This document shows, piece by piece, positions 1 to 10,195 of a stretch of 64,000 nucleotides of DNA (the first letter of the stretch is position 1; the number at the start of each line of letters is the position of its first letter). The position numbers and the translations under genes are program-made. Origin of the DNA: an uncultured Thalassolituus sp. (GTDB lineage: Bacteria > Pseudomonadota > Gammaproteobacteria > Pseudomonadales > Oceanobacteraceae); the NCBI GenBank assembly GCA_913061435.1, contig CAJXUK010000004.1, positions 1-64,000 of the forward strand, read 5' to 3'. The notes below the pieces were generated by a model, which saw nothing but the letters and a program-made list of their open reading frames with translations, ran no database searches and was not told the origin of the DNA.

Positions 1-78
1 AAGGATGTAAAAGTAGGTCGGGCTTCAGCCCGACAAAAGATATTTGCATTGTGGGTGTTGGCCTAAAGGCCAACCTAC
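1..78. repeat. REP / inverted REP pair (BIME-like), upstream copy
   Basis: A GTAG tetranucleotide at 13-16 is followed by a 7-bp palindrome (GTCGGGC, loop TTCA, GCCCGAC; ends at 34). At 57-78 a second palindrome (GTTGGCC, loop TAAA, GGCCAAC) ends in CTAC, the complement of GTAG. The two elements therefore face each other as REP and inverted REP. GTAG-headed hairpins are the known substrate class of RAYT transposases, one of which is encoded at 124-570. Bases 1-51 recur without change at 711-761. Confidence 0.85.
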
Positions 79-123
79 TTTATTTGGTATATTGAGCAGT
101 GTATTTACTGATAAATATGCAGT

Positions 124-570
124 TCAAAGATAAATTGAATCCCAGTATGAATATAATCGGATATCATTAACTAATTTCGCTCGCAATGGATTTGCGACTA
201 TATATCGAGCCACAGCTATTCGATCTTCTTCTTCTCTTAAACCTCGATCATAAAACGATTCTTGCCAGATTTTCCCTGATGCTCCAAGCGTTTTGTTAAC
301 GCGGTTTGCGCTGCTTCCTTTTAAATGCCCTATCGTTTCTGATAGGTTTTCATCGTTCAATTTTAGCAGTCCATGAAAATGATCTGGCATCAGTACCCAA
401 GTTTTCCATAAGCAGTTGCAGTGTTGTTGATTCCGTTTGATTTGTTGACAGAATACACTGGCAGCAAGGTGGTTGCTGAATATTTTGGATCGATTTTGGC
501 AAGTGAAGGTGATGAAGTATTCGCCATTTTTCTGAGAAAAACGGTTTTTTCTTAAATCATTCCATGACAT
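124..570 (-). CDS. REP-associated tyrosine transposase (RAYT, Y1/HUH family)
   Basis: The 148-aa protein belongs to the Y1 transposase (HUH) superfamily. Members nick single-stranded DNA at REP sequences using a Tyr nucleophile and a metal held by the HUH histidines. The diagnostic segment MPDHFHGLL (residues about 61-69; His64 and His66) is present. An FYDRG segment near 106-110 and a YIVANPLRA segment near 123-131 match the C-terminal helix region of RAYTs; either Tyr could be catalytic. Length is typical for the family. It stands alone with no cargo gene, and GTAG-headed REP palindromes lie on both sides (13-78 and 648-835). RAYTs are usually single-copy, vertically kept genes rather than active insertion sequences. 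The identification is firm; whether it still moves REPs is unknown. Confidence 0.92.
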   Translation of the reverse strand: MSWNDLRKNRFSQKNGEYFITFTCQNRSKIFSNHLAASVFCQQIKRNQQHCNCLWKTWVLMPDHFHGLLKLNDENLSETIGHLKGSSANRVNKTLGASGKIWQESFYDRGLREEEDRIAVARYIVANPLRAKLVNDIRLYSYWDSIYL

Positions 571-647
571 AAAAAATCCTTTTTGTTGAATGTTATGACA
601 TTAGAATAGATGAGGTTTGGTGCAATTCAAGGTTGTGCGTTGCGGTT

Positions 648-835
648 GTTGGCCTAAAGGCAACCTACTTTTTGGTAATCGATGTGAGGTAGGTCGGGCT
701 TCAGCCCGACAAGGATGTAAAAGTAGGTCGGGCTTCAGCCCGACAAAAGATATTTGCATTGCGGCTGTTGTGCGTTGCGGTTGTTGGCCTAAAGGCCAAG
801 CTACTGTTTCGGTAGTCGATGTGAGGTAGCCCGAC
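648..835. repeat. REP/inverted-REP cluster downstream of the RAYT start
   Basis: Elements in order: an inverted REP at 648-668 that has lost one C in its right arm; REP 689-710; REP 723-744 in the same direction; inverted REP 783-804 (its CTAC is preceded by G instead of C); and a truncated remnant at 826-835 retaining only GTAG and CCCGAC. The stem and loop sequences are those of the pair at 13-78. Short open frames across this region are only translations of the repeats. Confidence 0.85.
711..761. repeat. 51-bp direct repeat (second copy; first at 1-51)
   Basis: Bases 711-761 are identical to bases 1-51, including the REP and the AT-rich tail after it (GATATTTGCATT). The two copies bracket the RAYT gene and are 710 bp apart, start to start. 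The identity stops at 51/761, where the sequences diverge before the next inverted REP. Confidence 0.85.
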
Positions 836-845
836 AAAAAGATTT

Positions 846-1655
846 TTAAAACTCATGTAGGTTGATGAGTTCTGCTAGGTTTTCGATGATGCGTTCGCTG
901 TAGCTGGTGACTAAAAATGGTACGGTGTTGTCGTTGTAGTTTTTGATTGAGCGTTCTATAAAGTTCCATTTACTGTCGATGCTTCGTAATAGGCGTGCGC
1001 TTTTTTGTGGTTCGGCTTGTTGTTTGAGTTTTATGAGGTTGTCGCGAAAGGCGTCGGCCATTTGTTCTAGTGTTCTTTCATACGATCCCATAAATACTTG
1101 GCCTAGGTTGCTGGTGCCTCTGGCTGAGTATTGTGCGGTGATTTCTTCCATGGTGATGGCGAGTAGGCGCGCTGTTTCTACAACTTCTGCGGGTTTGAAA
1201 CCGGTGCTTATTTGCGCGTCTGTGTAGGCTTGGGTTAGTAGTTTAAGTAGTGATGCGTTGGTTTTACCCATTTCGTCGACTAGGCGTATGTTGGGGAAGC
1301 CTTGTTTTTCCATGTCGTTGTAGTTGATGCGTATTAGGCGGTTGAACTCTGCCCATTCTTTGTTGATTTCGGCAATTGAATCTTTGATGTTGTCGGCTGC
1401 GGGCAATTGGCGTGTGTTGTCGAGTACGGTGGTGAAGCCGTCTAGGTTTTGAAGGATTTTACGGCCGTATTTTGAGTCGGCGTCGAGCCCTGAGTACATG
1501 TAGAAGTTGGTCAGGGATTCGGTCGATAGCAGTCTTAGCGTGTGTACGTTGGTTAGTAGTTGTTGGGGGGTCGCAAGTACGTGTGCGCTGGCTAACGATA
1601 GTGTTAGTAGTATTAGCCCTTTTATGGCTTTTAAAGTCGTCATGGTGTCTCGCAT
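846..1655 (-). CDS. Exported protein resembling the PilJ/type IV pili sensor N-terminal domain
   Basis: The 269-aa product has a Sec signal peptide (hydrophobic stretch GLILLTLSLASAHVLA, ending in an A-T cleavage-like site), so it is probably periplasmic. The mature part is all-helical in appearance, with two similar halves. Each contains a Leu-rich helix (LRLLSTESL / ARLLAITMEE), a loop with a Y-S or Y-M motif, and a WAEFN / WNFIE segment. That layout resembles PilJ-type sensor domains (PF13675), but there is no transmembrane or signalling domain after it. The second ATG (1643) directly precedes the signal peptide and could be the true start (265 aa). It is transcribed away from fadBA. Function unknown; the domain call is tentative. 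Confidence 0.5.
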   Translation of the reverse strand: MRDTMTTLKAIKGLILLTLSLASAHVLATPQQLLTNVHTLRLLSTESLTNFYMYSGLDADSKYGRKILQNLDGFTTVLDNTRQLPAADNIKDSIAEINKEWAEFNRLIRINYNDMEKQGFPNIRLVDEMGKTNASLLKLLTQAYTDAQISTGFKPAEVVETARLLAITMEEITAQYSARGTSNLGQVFMGSYERTLEQMADAFRDNLIKLKQQAEPQKSARLLRSIDSKWNFIERSIKNYNDNTVPFLVTSYSERIIENLAELINLHEF

Positions 1656-2092
1656 TTTAAGTATTATTGTTATTGTGAATCGTAAACTGTTCTTTGTGCT
1701 TTTACTAACTCGTGTTTGTATTGTTTAGCACAGAGTAACTGACTTCTTATCTTATAAGACATAGGTTATTACAAAGAGTTACAAAATTTATTGAAATTGG
1801 ATTTTCTTTGTATTTTGCCTTGATTTAGAGCAGAAATTTCATTCTTTTGCGTTCTTTTGGTCTGATTGTAAGCAAAATGTCGATATAAATGCAAAAAAAA
1901 GACTATTCTTTGGTGGGCATTGGTTTGCGACTCTTGACTTTTTAGGGCCTTTCGCGGATTGTGTTCGACTAGATTCAAACGGTCGTATGAATTGTCTGTT
2001 TTTTAGACAATGAGCCGTTATCTCAGTGCAAGAAGCTGCTTTAGTATTTCGCTTCTGCAGTTATTAAGCTAACCCTACGTGGAGATCATTTG
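1656..2092. other. Intergenic region between the PilJ-like gene and fadB
   Basis: This 437-bp AT-rich divergent spacer must hold promoters for both flanking genes. I see no gene in it; the minus-strand frame at 1769-1978 has no recognisable similarity and no ribosome-binding site. It contains the inverted repeat at 1991-2011 and a weaker stem (AGAAGC 2031-2036 / GCTTCT 2051-2056) in the likely fadB leader. Confidence 0.6.
1991..2011. promoter_or_regulatory. Inverted repeat upstream of fadB, candidate operator
   Basis: ATTGTCT (1991-1997) and AGACAAT (2005-2011) form a perfect 7-bp inverted repeat with a 7-nt T-rich spacer, 82 bp before the fadB start. The position suits an operator or leader stem. 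It does not match the FadR or PsrA consensus as I know them, so no regulator is assigned. Confidence 0.35.
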
Positions 2093-4240
2093 ATGATTTA
2101 CGACGGTACAGCCATCACGGTGAAAATGATTGAAGGCGGCATTGCCGAACTTAACTTCAATCTTGATGGAGAGTCTGTTAACAAGTTTAACCGTGTGACT
2201 CTTGAAGATTTAAAAGCGGCAACTGAAGCTATTAAAGGCAACAGTGACGTTAAAGGTGTTTTAGTAACCTCTGGTAAAGATTGCTTTATCGTGGGTGCTG
2301 ATATCACTGAATTTGGGGATGCGTTTAAGCTTCCTGAAGAAGAAATTGTTGAGTGGATTTTATCTGGCAACGAAATTTTCAATGCGATTGAAGATTTACC
2401 AGTTCCTACTCTTACAGCTATCAACGGTATTGCGTTGGGTGGCGGTTTCGAAATGTGCTTGTCGACTGACTTTAGAGTTATGTCTGAGAAAGCCAAAGTA
2501 GGTTTACCAGAAGTTAAGCTGGGTCTTATGCCTGGTTTTGGCGGTACAGTTCGTCTGTCTCGTGTTATTGGTGCTGACAATGCGATCGAATGGATCTGCA
2601 TGGGCGCTGAAAACCGTGCTGATAAAGCTCTGAAAATGGGTGCTGTTGATGCAGTAGTTGCTCCTGGAGCACTGCGTGAACAGTCTATCGCTATGTTGAA
2701 CTCTGCCATTGCTGGTGAGTTAGACTATGAAGCGCGTCGTGCTGTTAAGACCGGTAAAGGTCTTTTGAACACGATGGAAGGCATGATGGTTTTCGAGACC
2801 GCTAAAGGTTTTGTTAAGGGCCAGACTAAGGGTCATTACCCTGCGCCTATCGAAGCGATTAAGGTTATGCAGAAGCATCACAATCTTACTCGTGATAAAG
2901 CGCTTGCTGTTGAAGCTAAAGGTTTCGCTAAGCTTGCTAAGACGTCTGAGTCTAATGCACTTATCGGTTTGTTCAATAACGATCAGTTGTTGAAGAAAAA
3001 AGCTAAAGAATACGATGCCGTTGCTAAGCCTACTAACAAGGCTGCAGTATTGGGCGCGGGTATCATGGGCGGTGGTATCGCTTATGTTTCTGCTCTTAAA
3101 GGCACGCCAATCCTAATGAAAGATATCGCGGAAGCGGGTATTGAGTTAGGTTTGAACGAAGCGAATAAACTTCTTTCTAAGCGCGTTGAGCGTAAGAAGA
3201 TGAAGCCTCTTGCTATGGGTGAAGCCCTTAACCGTATCCGTCCTACTTTGTCTTATGCTGAGTTTGGTGACGTTGATGTTGTGGTTGAAGCGGTTGTTGA
3301 AAACCCTAAAGTTAAAGGTATTGTTTTAGCAGAAGTTGAAGGTCATGTTGGCGAAAACGCTATCATTGCTTCTAACACGTCTACTATTTCGATCAACCAT
3401 TTGGCAAAAAGCGTTAAGCGCCCAGAAAACTTTTTGGGTATGCACTTCTTTAACCCAGTTCACATGATGCCTCTTGTTGAGATCATCCGTGGTGAGAAGA
3501 CGTCTGAAGAAGCGGTTGCTACGACTGTTGCTTACGCTAAGAAGATGGGTAAAACCCCAATCGTTGTTAACGATTGCCCAGGTTTCCTTGTTAACCGTGT
3601 ATTGTTCCCTTACTTCGGCGGTTTCGCTGGTTTATTGAAAGACGGTGCTGATTTCCGTCAAATTGATAAAGTTATGGAAAAATTCGGTTTCCCAATGGGT
3701 CCAGCATATTTGATGGACGTTGTGGGTATCGATACTGGTAAGCACGCTAATGATGTTATGGCTGAAGGTTTCCCAGAGCGCATGAAGGCTGACTTTAAGT
3801 CGGCTATGGACGTTCTGTATGAAAACGAATTCTACGGTCAGAAAAACAACAAAGGTTTCTATACTTACGTTGAAGATAAGAAGGGCAAGCCGAAGAAAGT
3901 TTTCGACGAGTCTATTCTTGAGTTGCTTGCACCTGTATTGGGTGAAGCACGTGACTTCGACGCTGAAGAAATCATTGCTCGCTGCATGATTCCAATGTGT
4001 AACGAAGTAGTTCGTTGTCTTGAAGAAGGCATCGTTGATACGGCTGCTGAAGCGGATATGGCTTTGGTATTTGGTATTGGTTTCCCTCCATTCCGTGGTG
4101 GCGCTCTACGTTACATCGATACAGTGGGTCTTGCTAACTTCGTTGAACTTGCTGATAAGTACAAAGACATTAGCCCTCTATACCACGTGACTGACAAGAT
4201 GCGTGAGATGGCTGCTAATGGCGAAAGCTACTTCGGTTAA
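2093..4240 (+). CDS. fadB: Fatty-acid oxidation complex alpha subunit FadB
   Basis: This multifunctional beta-oxidation enzyme combines enoyl-CoA hydratase/isomerase with L-3-hydroxyacyl-CoA dehydrogenase and assembles with FadA in the cytoplasm. The N-terminal crotonase part shows the oxyanion-hole segments GADITEF and [11 protein letters not shown] (about 65-115) and [15 protein letters not shown]. The dehydrogenase part starts with the Rossmann motif [15 protein letters not shown] (near 315), followed by SNTSTISI and [13 protein letters not shown]. Length, 715 aa, is standard. ATG 2093 is chosen because GGAG at 2081-2084 lies 8 nt before it; an adjoining TTG at 2090 is not needed. fadA follows 27 bp later, so the two are one operon. 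Confidence 0.97.
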   Translation: MIYDGTAITVKMIEGGIAELNFNLDGESVNKFNRVTLEDLKAATEAIKGNSDVKGVLVTSGKDCFIVGADITEFGDAFKLPEEEIVEWILSGNEIFNAIEDLPVPTLTAINGIALGGGFEMCLSTDFRVMSEKAKVGLPEVKLGLMPGFGGTVRLSRVIGADNAIEWICMGAENRADKALKMGAVDAVVAPGALREQSIAMLNSAIAGELDYEARRAVKTGKGLLNTMEGMMVFETAKGFVKGQTKGHYPAPIEAIKVMQKHHNLTRDKALAVEAKGFAKLAKTSESNALIGLFNNDQLLKKKAKEYDAVAKPTNKAAVLGAGIMGGGIAYVSALKGTPILMKDIAEAGIELGLNEANKLLSKRVERKKMKPLAMGEALNRIRPTLSYAEFGDVDVVVEAVVENPKVKGIVLAEVEGHVGENAIIASNTSTISINHLAKSVKRPENFLGMHFFNPVHMMPLVEIIRGEKTSEEAVATTVAYAKKMGKTPIVVNDCPGFLVNRVLFPYFGGFAGLLKDGADFRQIDKVMEKFGFPMGPAYLMDVVGIDTGKHANDVMAEGFPERMKADFKSAMDVLYENEFYGQKNNKGFYTYVEDKKGKPKKVFDESILELLAPVLGEARDFDAEEIIARCMIPMCNEVVRCLEEGIVDTAAEADMALVFGIGFPPFRGGALRYIDTVGLANFVELADKYKDISPLYHVTDKMREMAANGESYFG

Positions 4241-5446
<1,206 letters not shown>

Positions 5447-5493
5447 TTTCTTTTTGAAATGATTCAAAGCTTTTAAATAAGTTGTAACAAAAA

Positions 5494-5536
5494 GCCGCTG
5501 TTCTCTTTAAGCAATTAAAGGAGCAGCGGCTTTTTT
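5494..5536 (+). terminator. Rho-independent terminator of fadBA
   Basis: Outer stem GCCGCTG (5494-5500) / CAGCGGC (5524-5530), inner stem CTTTAA / TTAAAG closed by a GCAA tetraloop, then six T. It sits 48 bp after the fadA stop and separates the operon from the REP array. Confidence 0.9.
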
Positions 5537-5558
5537 GTGGGTGTTGAAAATGTTTTAT

Positions 5559-5626
5559 GTAGGTCGGGGTTTAGCCCGATAAATGGATTCAGCAGGTGTT
5601 TTATGTAGGTCGGGGTTTAGCCCGAC
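5559..5626. repeat. Two REP elements in direct orientation (variant family)
   Basis: REPs at 5559-5580 (last base T instead of C) and 5605-5626 carry the GTAG head, arms GTCGGG / CCCGAC and a GTTTAG centre. They differ from the RAYT-flanking family by a GTTT centre in place of CTTC. Confidence 0.85.
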
Positions 5627-5763
5627 AGCTTCTTAGATCTGCTCAAATCAGCATGAAGCTCAACCTTGTGCGGCACGCTGCAAGTACTTCCCTGTAAGCT
5701 CAGCGATTGCATCCCTGCAATCGGATGGCCTACAACGCTGATCTCCATGCTTCAGCGCAGATC
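5627..5763. repeat. Unexplained structured segment between REPs
   Basis: This 137-bp non-coding segment interrupts the REP cluster. It contains a perfect hairpin, CGATTGCA (5704-5711), loop TCCC, TGCAATCG (5716-5723). Near its ends lies an inverted repeat, GATCTGC (5636-5642) / GCAGATC (5757-5763). It is less AT-rich than its surroundings and has no open frame. It may be another small dispersed repeat or a MITE-like element; I cannot tell from one copy. Confidence 0.4.
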
Positions 5764-6051
5764 GTAAAGGTCTATTTAGACCTCCAAAAAGATATTTGCG
5801 TGGCGGTTGTTAGCCTAAAGGCTAACCTACATTTCATTGCGATATGATTTAATGTAGGTCGGGGTTTAGCCCGACGAAGATATTTGCGTGGCGGTTGTTA
5901 GCCTAAAGGCTAACCTACAGTGTATCGGTGAATGAAACAATGTAGGTCGGGGTTTAGCCCGACGAAGATATTTTCGTGGCGGTTGTTAGCCTAAAGGCTA
6001 ACCTACATTTCATCGCGATATGATTCAATGTAGGTCGGGGTTTAGCCCGAC
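5764..6051. repeat. Tandem BIME array, 88-bp period
   Basis: REPs start at 5854, 5942 and 6030, and inverted REPs at 5809, 5897 and 5985: both series have an exact 88-bp spacing. REPs have GTAG plus GTCGGG/CCCGAC arms; inverted REPs have GTTAGCC, loop TAAA, GGCTAAC, then CTAC. The spacers (GATATTTGCGTGGCG and a TTTCAT-GCGATATGATT-AAT type) also repeat. A divergent first unit begins at 5764 with a hairpin AGGTCTA/TAGACCT in the REP position, followed by the same GATATTTGCGTGGCG spacer. Confidence 0.9.
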
Positions 6052-6063
6052 AAATGAGGTTTG

Positions 6064-6085
6064 AGCGTAGCCGTTCCGCTACGCT
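6064..6085. other. Small perfect hairpin after the REP array
   Basis: AGCGTAGC (6064-6071) and GCTACGCT (6078-6085) form an 8-bp stem with a 6-nt loop, just after the last REP and 50 bp before the zinc-ribbon gene. No T tract follows, so it is not a typical terminator. Confidence 0.5.
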
Positions 6086-6135
6086 ATCTGTTAGAATGTC
6101 GAAATAACCCAAATGATGTAATAAGTGAAGAAATA

Positions 6136-6399
6136 ATGACTGATACTAATAACGATGCTTTGAATGATGAGATTGTTGAGCGCAATTTCTTTGATCGCAC
6201 GCCTGAAGACCAGGAAGCTTTTTTAACTCAAACTTGGTGTAATAATTGCCAAGCGGTTGATTTGGGTATGGTTGAGCCGAAAGAGTATGAGCAAAATGGT
6301 GTGATTATTGTTGAAGGTAAGTGCGCTAAGTGTGGTGAGGTGAGTTTGACGGAAGTGGCTGATGAGAGCACTGACGGTGAGTGGGAAGACGAGCGTTAA
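6136..6399 (+). CDS. Small acidic zinc-ribbon protein, unknown function
   Basis: The 87-aa product starts at ATG 6136 (MTDTNNDALNDEIVER) behind a weak GAAGAA site. The in-frame upstream extension to 6061 would run through the hairpin at 6064-6085 and is rejected. The centre carries WCNNC and, about 30 residues later, KCAKC: two CxxC knuckles that would bind one zinc as in rubredoxin-like zinc ribbons. The ends are strongly acidic (last residues DGEWEDER). There is no membrane segment. It is a single-gene unit between the BIME array and a bidirectional terminator. I do not recognise a named family; a role in protein or nucleic-acid binding is possible but unsupported. Confidence 0.7.
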   Translation: MTDTNNDALNDEIVERNFFDRTPEDQEAFLTQTWCNNCQAVDLGMVEPKEYEQNGVIIVEGKCAKCGEVSLTEVADESTDGEWEDER

Positions 6400-6429
6400 T
6401 AGGCTTTAGTTTTTCGCTTTGTAGTAATA

Positions 6430-6479
6430 AAAAAGCGCCTCGATTGTTAAGTAATGAACAATCGAGGCGTTTTTTTTTT
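6430..6479. terminator. Bidirectional Rho-independent terminator
   Basis: A 13-bp perfect stem (6436-6448 / 6457-6469) with an 8-nt loop is preceded by an A run and followed by ten T, so it can stop transcription from both sides. It lies between the converging zinc-ribbon gene and ytoQ. Confidence 0.93.
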
Positions 6480-6507
6480 GCTGCTATATAAAGATTTTTT
6501 AAGCTGC

Positions 6508-6950
6508 TTACTGGTCGCGGATGATGTATTTAAATATCTCGACGACTTGTTCTGGGGTTTCACACACGGCTTGCGCGGCTGCATCGACTTCTTTTAATGG
6601 GTGGGTGATGTCTGGGCTGTGCATGACGATGAGTGATTTGTTTAATGCGGCGGCGTAGCCTGCATCAAACGCGGCGTTCCATTGTTTGTATTTTTCTCCA
6701 AAACGTACGACGACTATATCGGCGTCGTTGATTAACTTACGCGTGCGTAGGGCGTTGATTTTGGAGGCTTTGTGGTCTTTCCAGAAGGGTTTTTCTTCAG
6801 CCCCTAGAATGCTGTCGCCACAGTCGTCACTGGCTGCATGGTTGGTATTGGGGCCAGACAATTCTATGTCGAGCCCGGCTTCTTTGATGCCTTTTGCAAT
6901 GGTTTCGCGCCAGTTTGAGTGTATTTCGCCTGATAGATATACGTTTAGTT

Positions 6951-6954
<4 letters not shown>
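6508..6954 (-). CDS. YtoQ family protein
   Basis: The 148-aa protein begins MKLNVYLSGEIHSNWRE, matching the conserved start of YtoQ proteins, followed by FGEKYKQWNAAFDAGYA and HPLKEVD. The fold resembles nucleoside 2-deoxyribosyltransferase-like proteins (the SGEIH...GPNTNH layout), but no activity is established for YtoQ. ATG 6954 overlaps the preceding gene's stop in an ATGA junction and has AGAGGAAA about 8 nt upstream, so the longer in-frame extension is rejected. It is the last gene of a four-gene minus-strand operon (arsC-like, wrbA, DUF2069, ytoQ). Confidence 0.88.
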
Positions 6955-8313
<1,359 letters not shown>

Positions 8314-8432
8314 GCTAATGTTTTTGGGATTTTATAGCAGCATTGTAGCGAAAACCTCGCTATCATTCATCGCCTATCTTGTTTTAGTCACGAATAGCAA
8401 TTACCTAAGATGATTGCTTGTGGGAGTTGTTT

Positions 8433-9638
8433 GTGAAGCATGTTTTACAGCCTTATTTTAAGGTGTTTTATCGCCAGTCTGGGTTAAGAATTATTGTGGC
8501 CGCGATTAAGCGGTTTTTGTTGTTGGGTCATAAAACTCATGCAGCGGCTTTGACCTATACCACCTTATTTGCCTTAGTGCCTTTGATTACCGTGATGTAT
8601 TCGGTGTTGTCGATGATTCCTTCTTTACAGCAAGGTCGAGGGGCGATCGAGGAGCTTTTACTAGGTAACTTGGTGCCTTCTTCTGCTGAGACCATTATGG
8701 GGTATTTGTATGAGTTTTCAGAGCAGGCGCGGCAATTAACCACGATTGGTATTGTGTTGTTAATGGTGACGGCGTTTATGATGCTGCGCAGTATTGAAGA
8801 TAGTTTTAATAAAATTTGGCTGCTTAAAAAAGGCCGCAAGGGCGTGTCGAGTTTTTTGTTGTATTGGGCGGTATTGACGTTAGGGCCGCTGTTACTGAGT
8901 GCGGGTATTGGGGTGAGTTCGTATATTGCGTCGTTGAGTTTATGGAAAGAAGGCTGGGTGCCCAGTTCTTGGGTGCTGTTGTTGGCGATTGTGGTGCCGT
9001 ATGTGACTAGCTTTTTGGCATTTACTTTTATTTATTGGGCGGTGCCTAATATTAAAGTACCGCTTAAACATGCGGCGATTGGCGGGGCGTTTGTGGCCTT
9101 GCTGTTTCAGATTGGCCAAGAGATTTTTGCCGAAGCGAGTACTTTTTTCCCGTCTTATCAATTGATCTACGGCGCTTTTGCTGCGGTTCCCTTGTTTTTA
9201 ATGTGGTTGTTTTTATCTTGGTCGGTGATCTTACTAGGCTCTGAAGTGGTGTTTTTACTGGGTAATTATCATGACACCGGCGCGGGTAAAAAAGATAAGG
9301 CTAAGCAGGTTACTACTGAGAGTGATGAAGACCTTGCTGATGATGCTGCCAATGACATAACCAAAGCGATTTCACAGCAGCAAGCGAGTGTGGTGTTGCA
9401 GGTGCTGGACTTTATGGCTGAGCGCCAAAAAGCCGGTAACGGTGCGAGTATGTATGAGTTGCAAAGTGCTGTTGTGACAGACGTTTTGGATGAAGTTTTA
9501 TCGTTGCTATTAGAGGCAAAAGTGTTGCTGGTGCAGGGCAATGATGAATACTATTTAATACGGGATTTGCATGCCTACCCGCTGCATGATCTTTTAGACA
9601 GCTTAAAAAATGACAGCCTAAAAGAAGACAGCCTATGA
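8433..9638 (+). CDS. YihY/BrkB family inner-membrane protein
   Basis: The roughly 401-aa protein has about six transmembrane segments and the YihY signature AAALTYTTLFALVPL near residue 40, then LRSIEDSFNKIW and YQLIYGAFAAVPLFLMWLFL. The family was once called RNase BN by mistake; its transport or envelope role is unsettled. The start is GTG 8433, with GGGAG at 8422-8426. The cytoplasmic C-terminal tail (about 120 residues) ends in three copies of a DSLK-type pentapeptide, encoded by a 15-bp tandem repeat that runs into the next gene's start. Confidence 0.88.
   Translation: MKHVLQPYFKVFYRQSGLRIIVAAIKRFLLLGHKTHAAALTYTTLFALVPLITVMYSVLSMIPSLQQGRGAIEELLLGNLVPSSAETIMGYLYEFSEQARQLTTIGIVLLMVTAFMMLRSIEDSFNKIWLLKKGRKGVSSFLLYWAVLTLGPLLLSAGIGVSSYIASLSLWKEGWVPSSWVLLLAIVVPYVTSFLAFTFIYWAVPNIKVPLKHAAIGGAFVALLFQIGQEIFAEASTFFPSYQLIYGAFAAVPLFLMWLFLSWSVILLGSEVVFLLGNYHDTGAGKKDKAKQVTTESDEDLADDAANDITKAISQQQASVVLQVLDFMAERQKAGNGASMYELQSAVVTDVLDEVLSLLLEAKVLLVQGNDEYYLIRDLHAYPLHDLLDSLKNDSLKEDSL
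9597..9638 (+). repeat. 15-bp tandem repeat at the yihY 3' end
   Basis: Units at 9597-9611 and 9612-9626 and a 12-bp partial at 9627-9638 all begin GACAGC(C/T)TA. They encode repeated DSLK(N/E) and the last copy contains the ATGA overlap with the next gene. Confidence 0.85.
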
Positions 9639-10195
9639 CAACGAGTAAGCCAATGTTGGTGCGCTTAACCGCTGTATTTTTAAAGCCGTTGATCGTTGTT
9701 ATGTGCTTTTTGTCCTTTTTGTCCTTTTTGTCCTTGCTGGCTTGCAGTGACAATGAAGGCAGCGAGACAGTGACATTACTGCTTGCTGATGGTGAAGTAA
9801 CGCCGTTGAGTCTTGAAAACACTCAGCAGCGATGGCGTGTGGTGAATATTTGGGCAGAGTGGTGTAAGCCTTGCTGGCAAGAGATACCTGAGTTGAATCA
9901 GTTTTACGCCCAGCATAAACAGACGGATGTTGAGTTGTTAGGTTTTAATTTTGATGAAGTCGCCAGCGATGAATTACGACGATTACAAAGCAAGATGTCG
10001 ATTGATTTTCCTATTCTTAATGCTTGGCCCCAGCACTGGACTCAGCCCGAGGTGATGGGGTTGCCGGCTACTGTTATTATTTCGCCTAATGATGTGATTG
10101 TGGATGTTTTGTGGGGTGAGCAAACGATGAGCAGTTTGCAGCAAGGCATAGACGAGGCTAGAGAAATATTTGCACTTAAAGCGAGTGATCTATAA
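9635..10195 (+). CDS. TlpA-like thioredoxin-fold lipoprotein
   Basis: The 186-aa product has a lipoprotein signal ending in the lipobox LLAC (Cys37), so it should be membrane-anchored facing the periplasm. The thioredoxin motif is AEWCKPCWQEIPEL, as in TlpA/ResA-type thiol-disulfide oxidoreductases, and the cis-Pro region GLPAT is present. Asp at +2 after the lipid Cys is absent (CSDN), which favours outer-membrane sorting. It starts inside the stop of the YihY gene (ATGA), so the two are co-translated. Its 3' end overlaps the convergent transglycosylase gene by 20 bp. The hydrophobic signal core is built from a 9-bp repeat. Confidence 0.88.
   Translation: MTTSKPMLVRLTAVFLKPLIVVMCFLSFLSFLSLLACSDNEGSETVTLLLADGEVTPLSLENTQQRWRVVNIWAEWCKPCWQEIPELNQFYAQHKQTDVELLGFNFDEVASDELRRLQSKMSIDFPILNAWPQHWTQPEVMGLPATVIISPNDVIVDVLWGEQTMSSLQQGIDEAREIFALKASDL
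9706..9732 (+). repeat. 9-bp x3 tandem repeat in a signal-peptide core
   Basis: Three exact copies of CTTTTTGTC (9706, 9715, 9724) encode FLSFLSFLS-type hydrophobic residues in the lipoprotein signal. Copy-number change would keep the frame but alter the length of the hydrophobic core. Confidence 0.9.

Noticed and set aside
124..570. Insertion sequence of the IS200/IS605 type
   Set aside because: The HUH protein is a RAYT by its REP context and sequence style; there is no tnpB and no IS-like left/right end hairpins other than REPs.
601..837. Overlapping short open frames on both strands
   Set aside because: They are translations of the REP/inverted REP palindromes and carry no ribosome-binding site or recognisable protein sequence.
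1769..1978. Possible 69-aa gene on the minus strand
   Set aside because: AT-rich spacer, no similarity I recognise, no ribosome-binding site, and it lies in the divergent promoter region.
1960..2092. FadR or PsrA operator upstream of fadB
   Set aside because: I looked for the known palindromes; the only inverted repeat (ATTGTCT/AGACAAT) fits neither, so no regulator is named.
2098..2709. 203-aa open frame antisense to fadB
   Set aside because: Fully inside a well-conserved fadB and without protein-like features; a shadow of fadB codon use.
5764..6051. CRISPR array
   Set aside because: Repeats alternate as inverted pairs and the intervening segments are themselves repeated, so they are not unique spacers; no cas genes occur. 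It is a BIME array.
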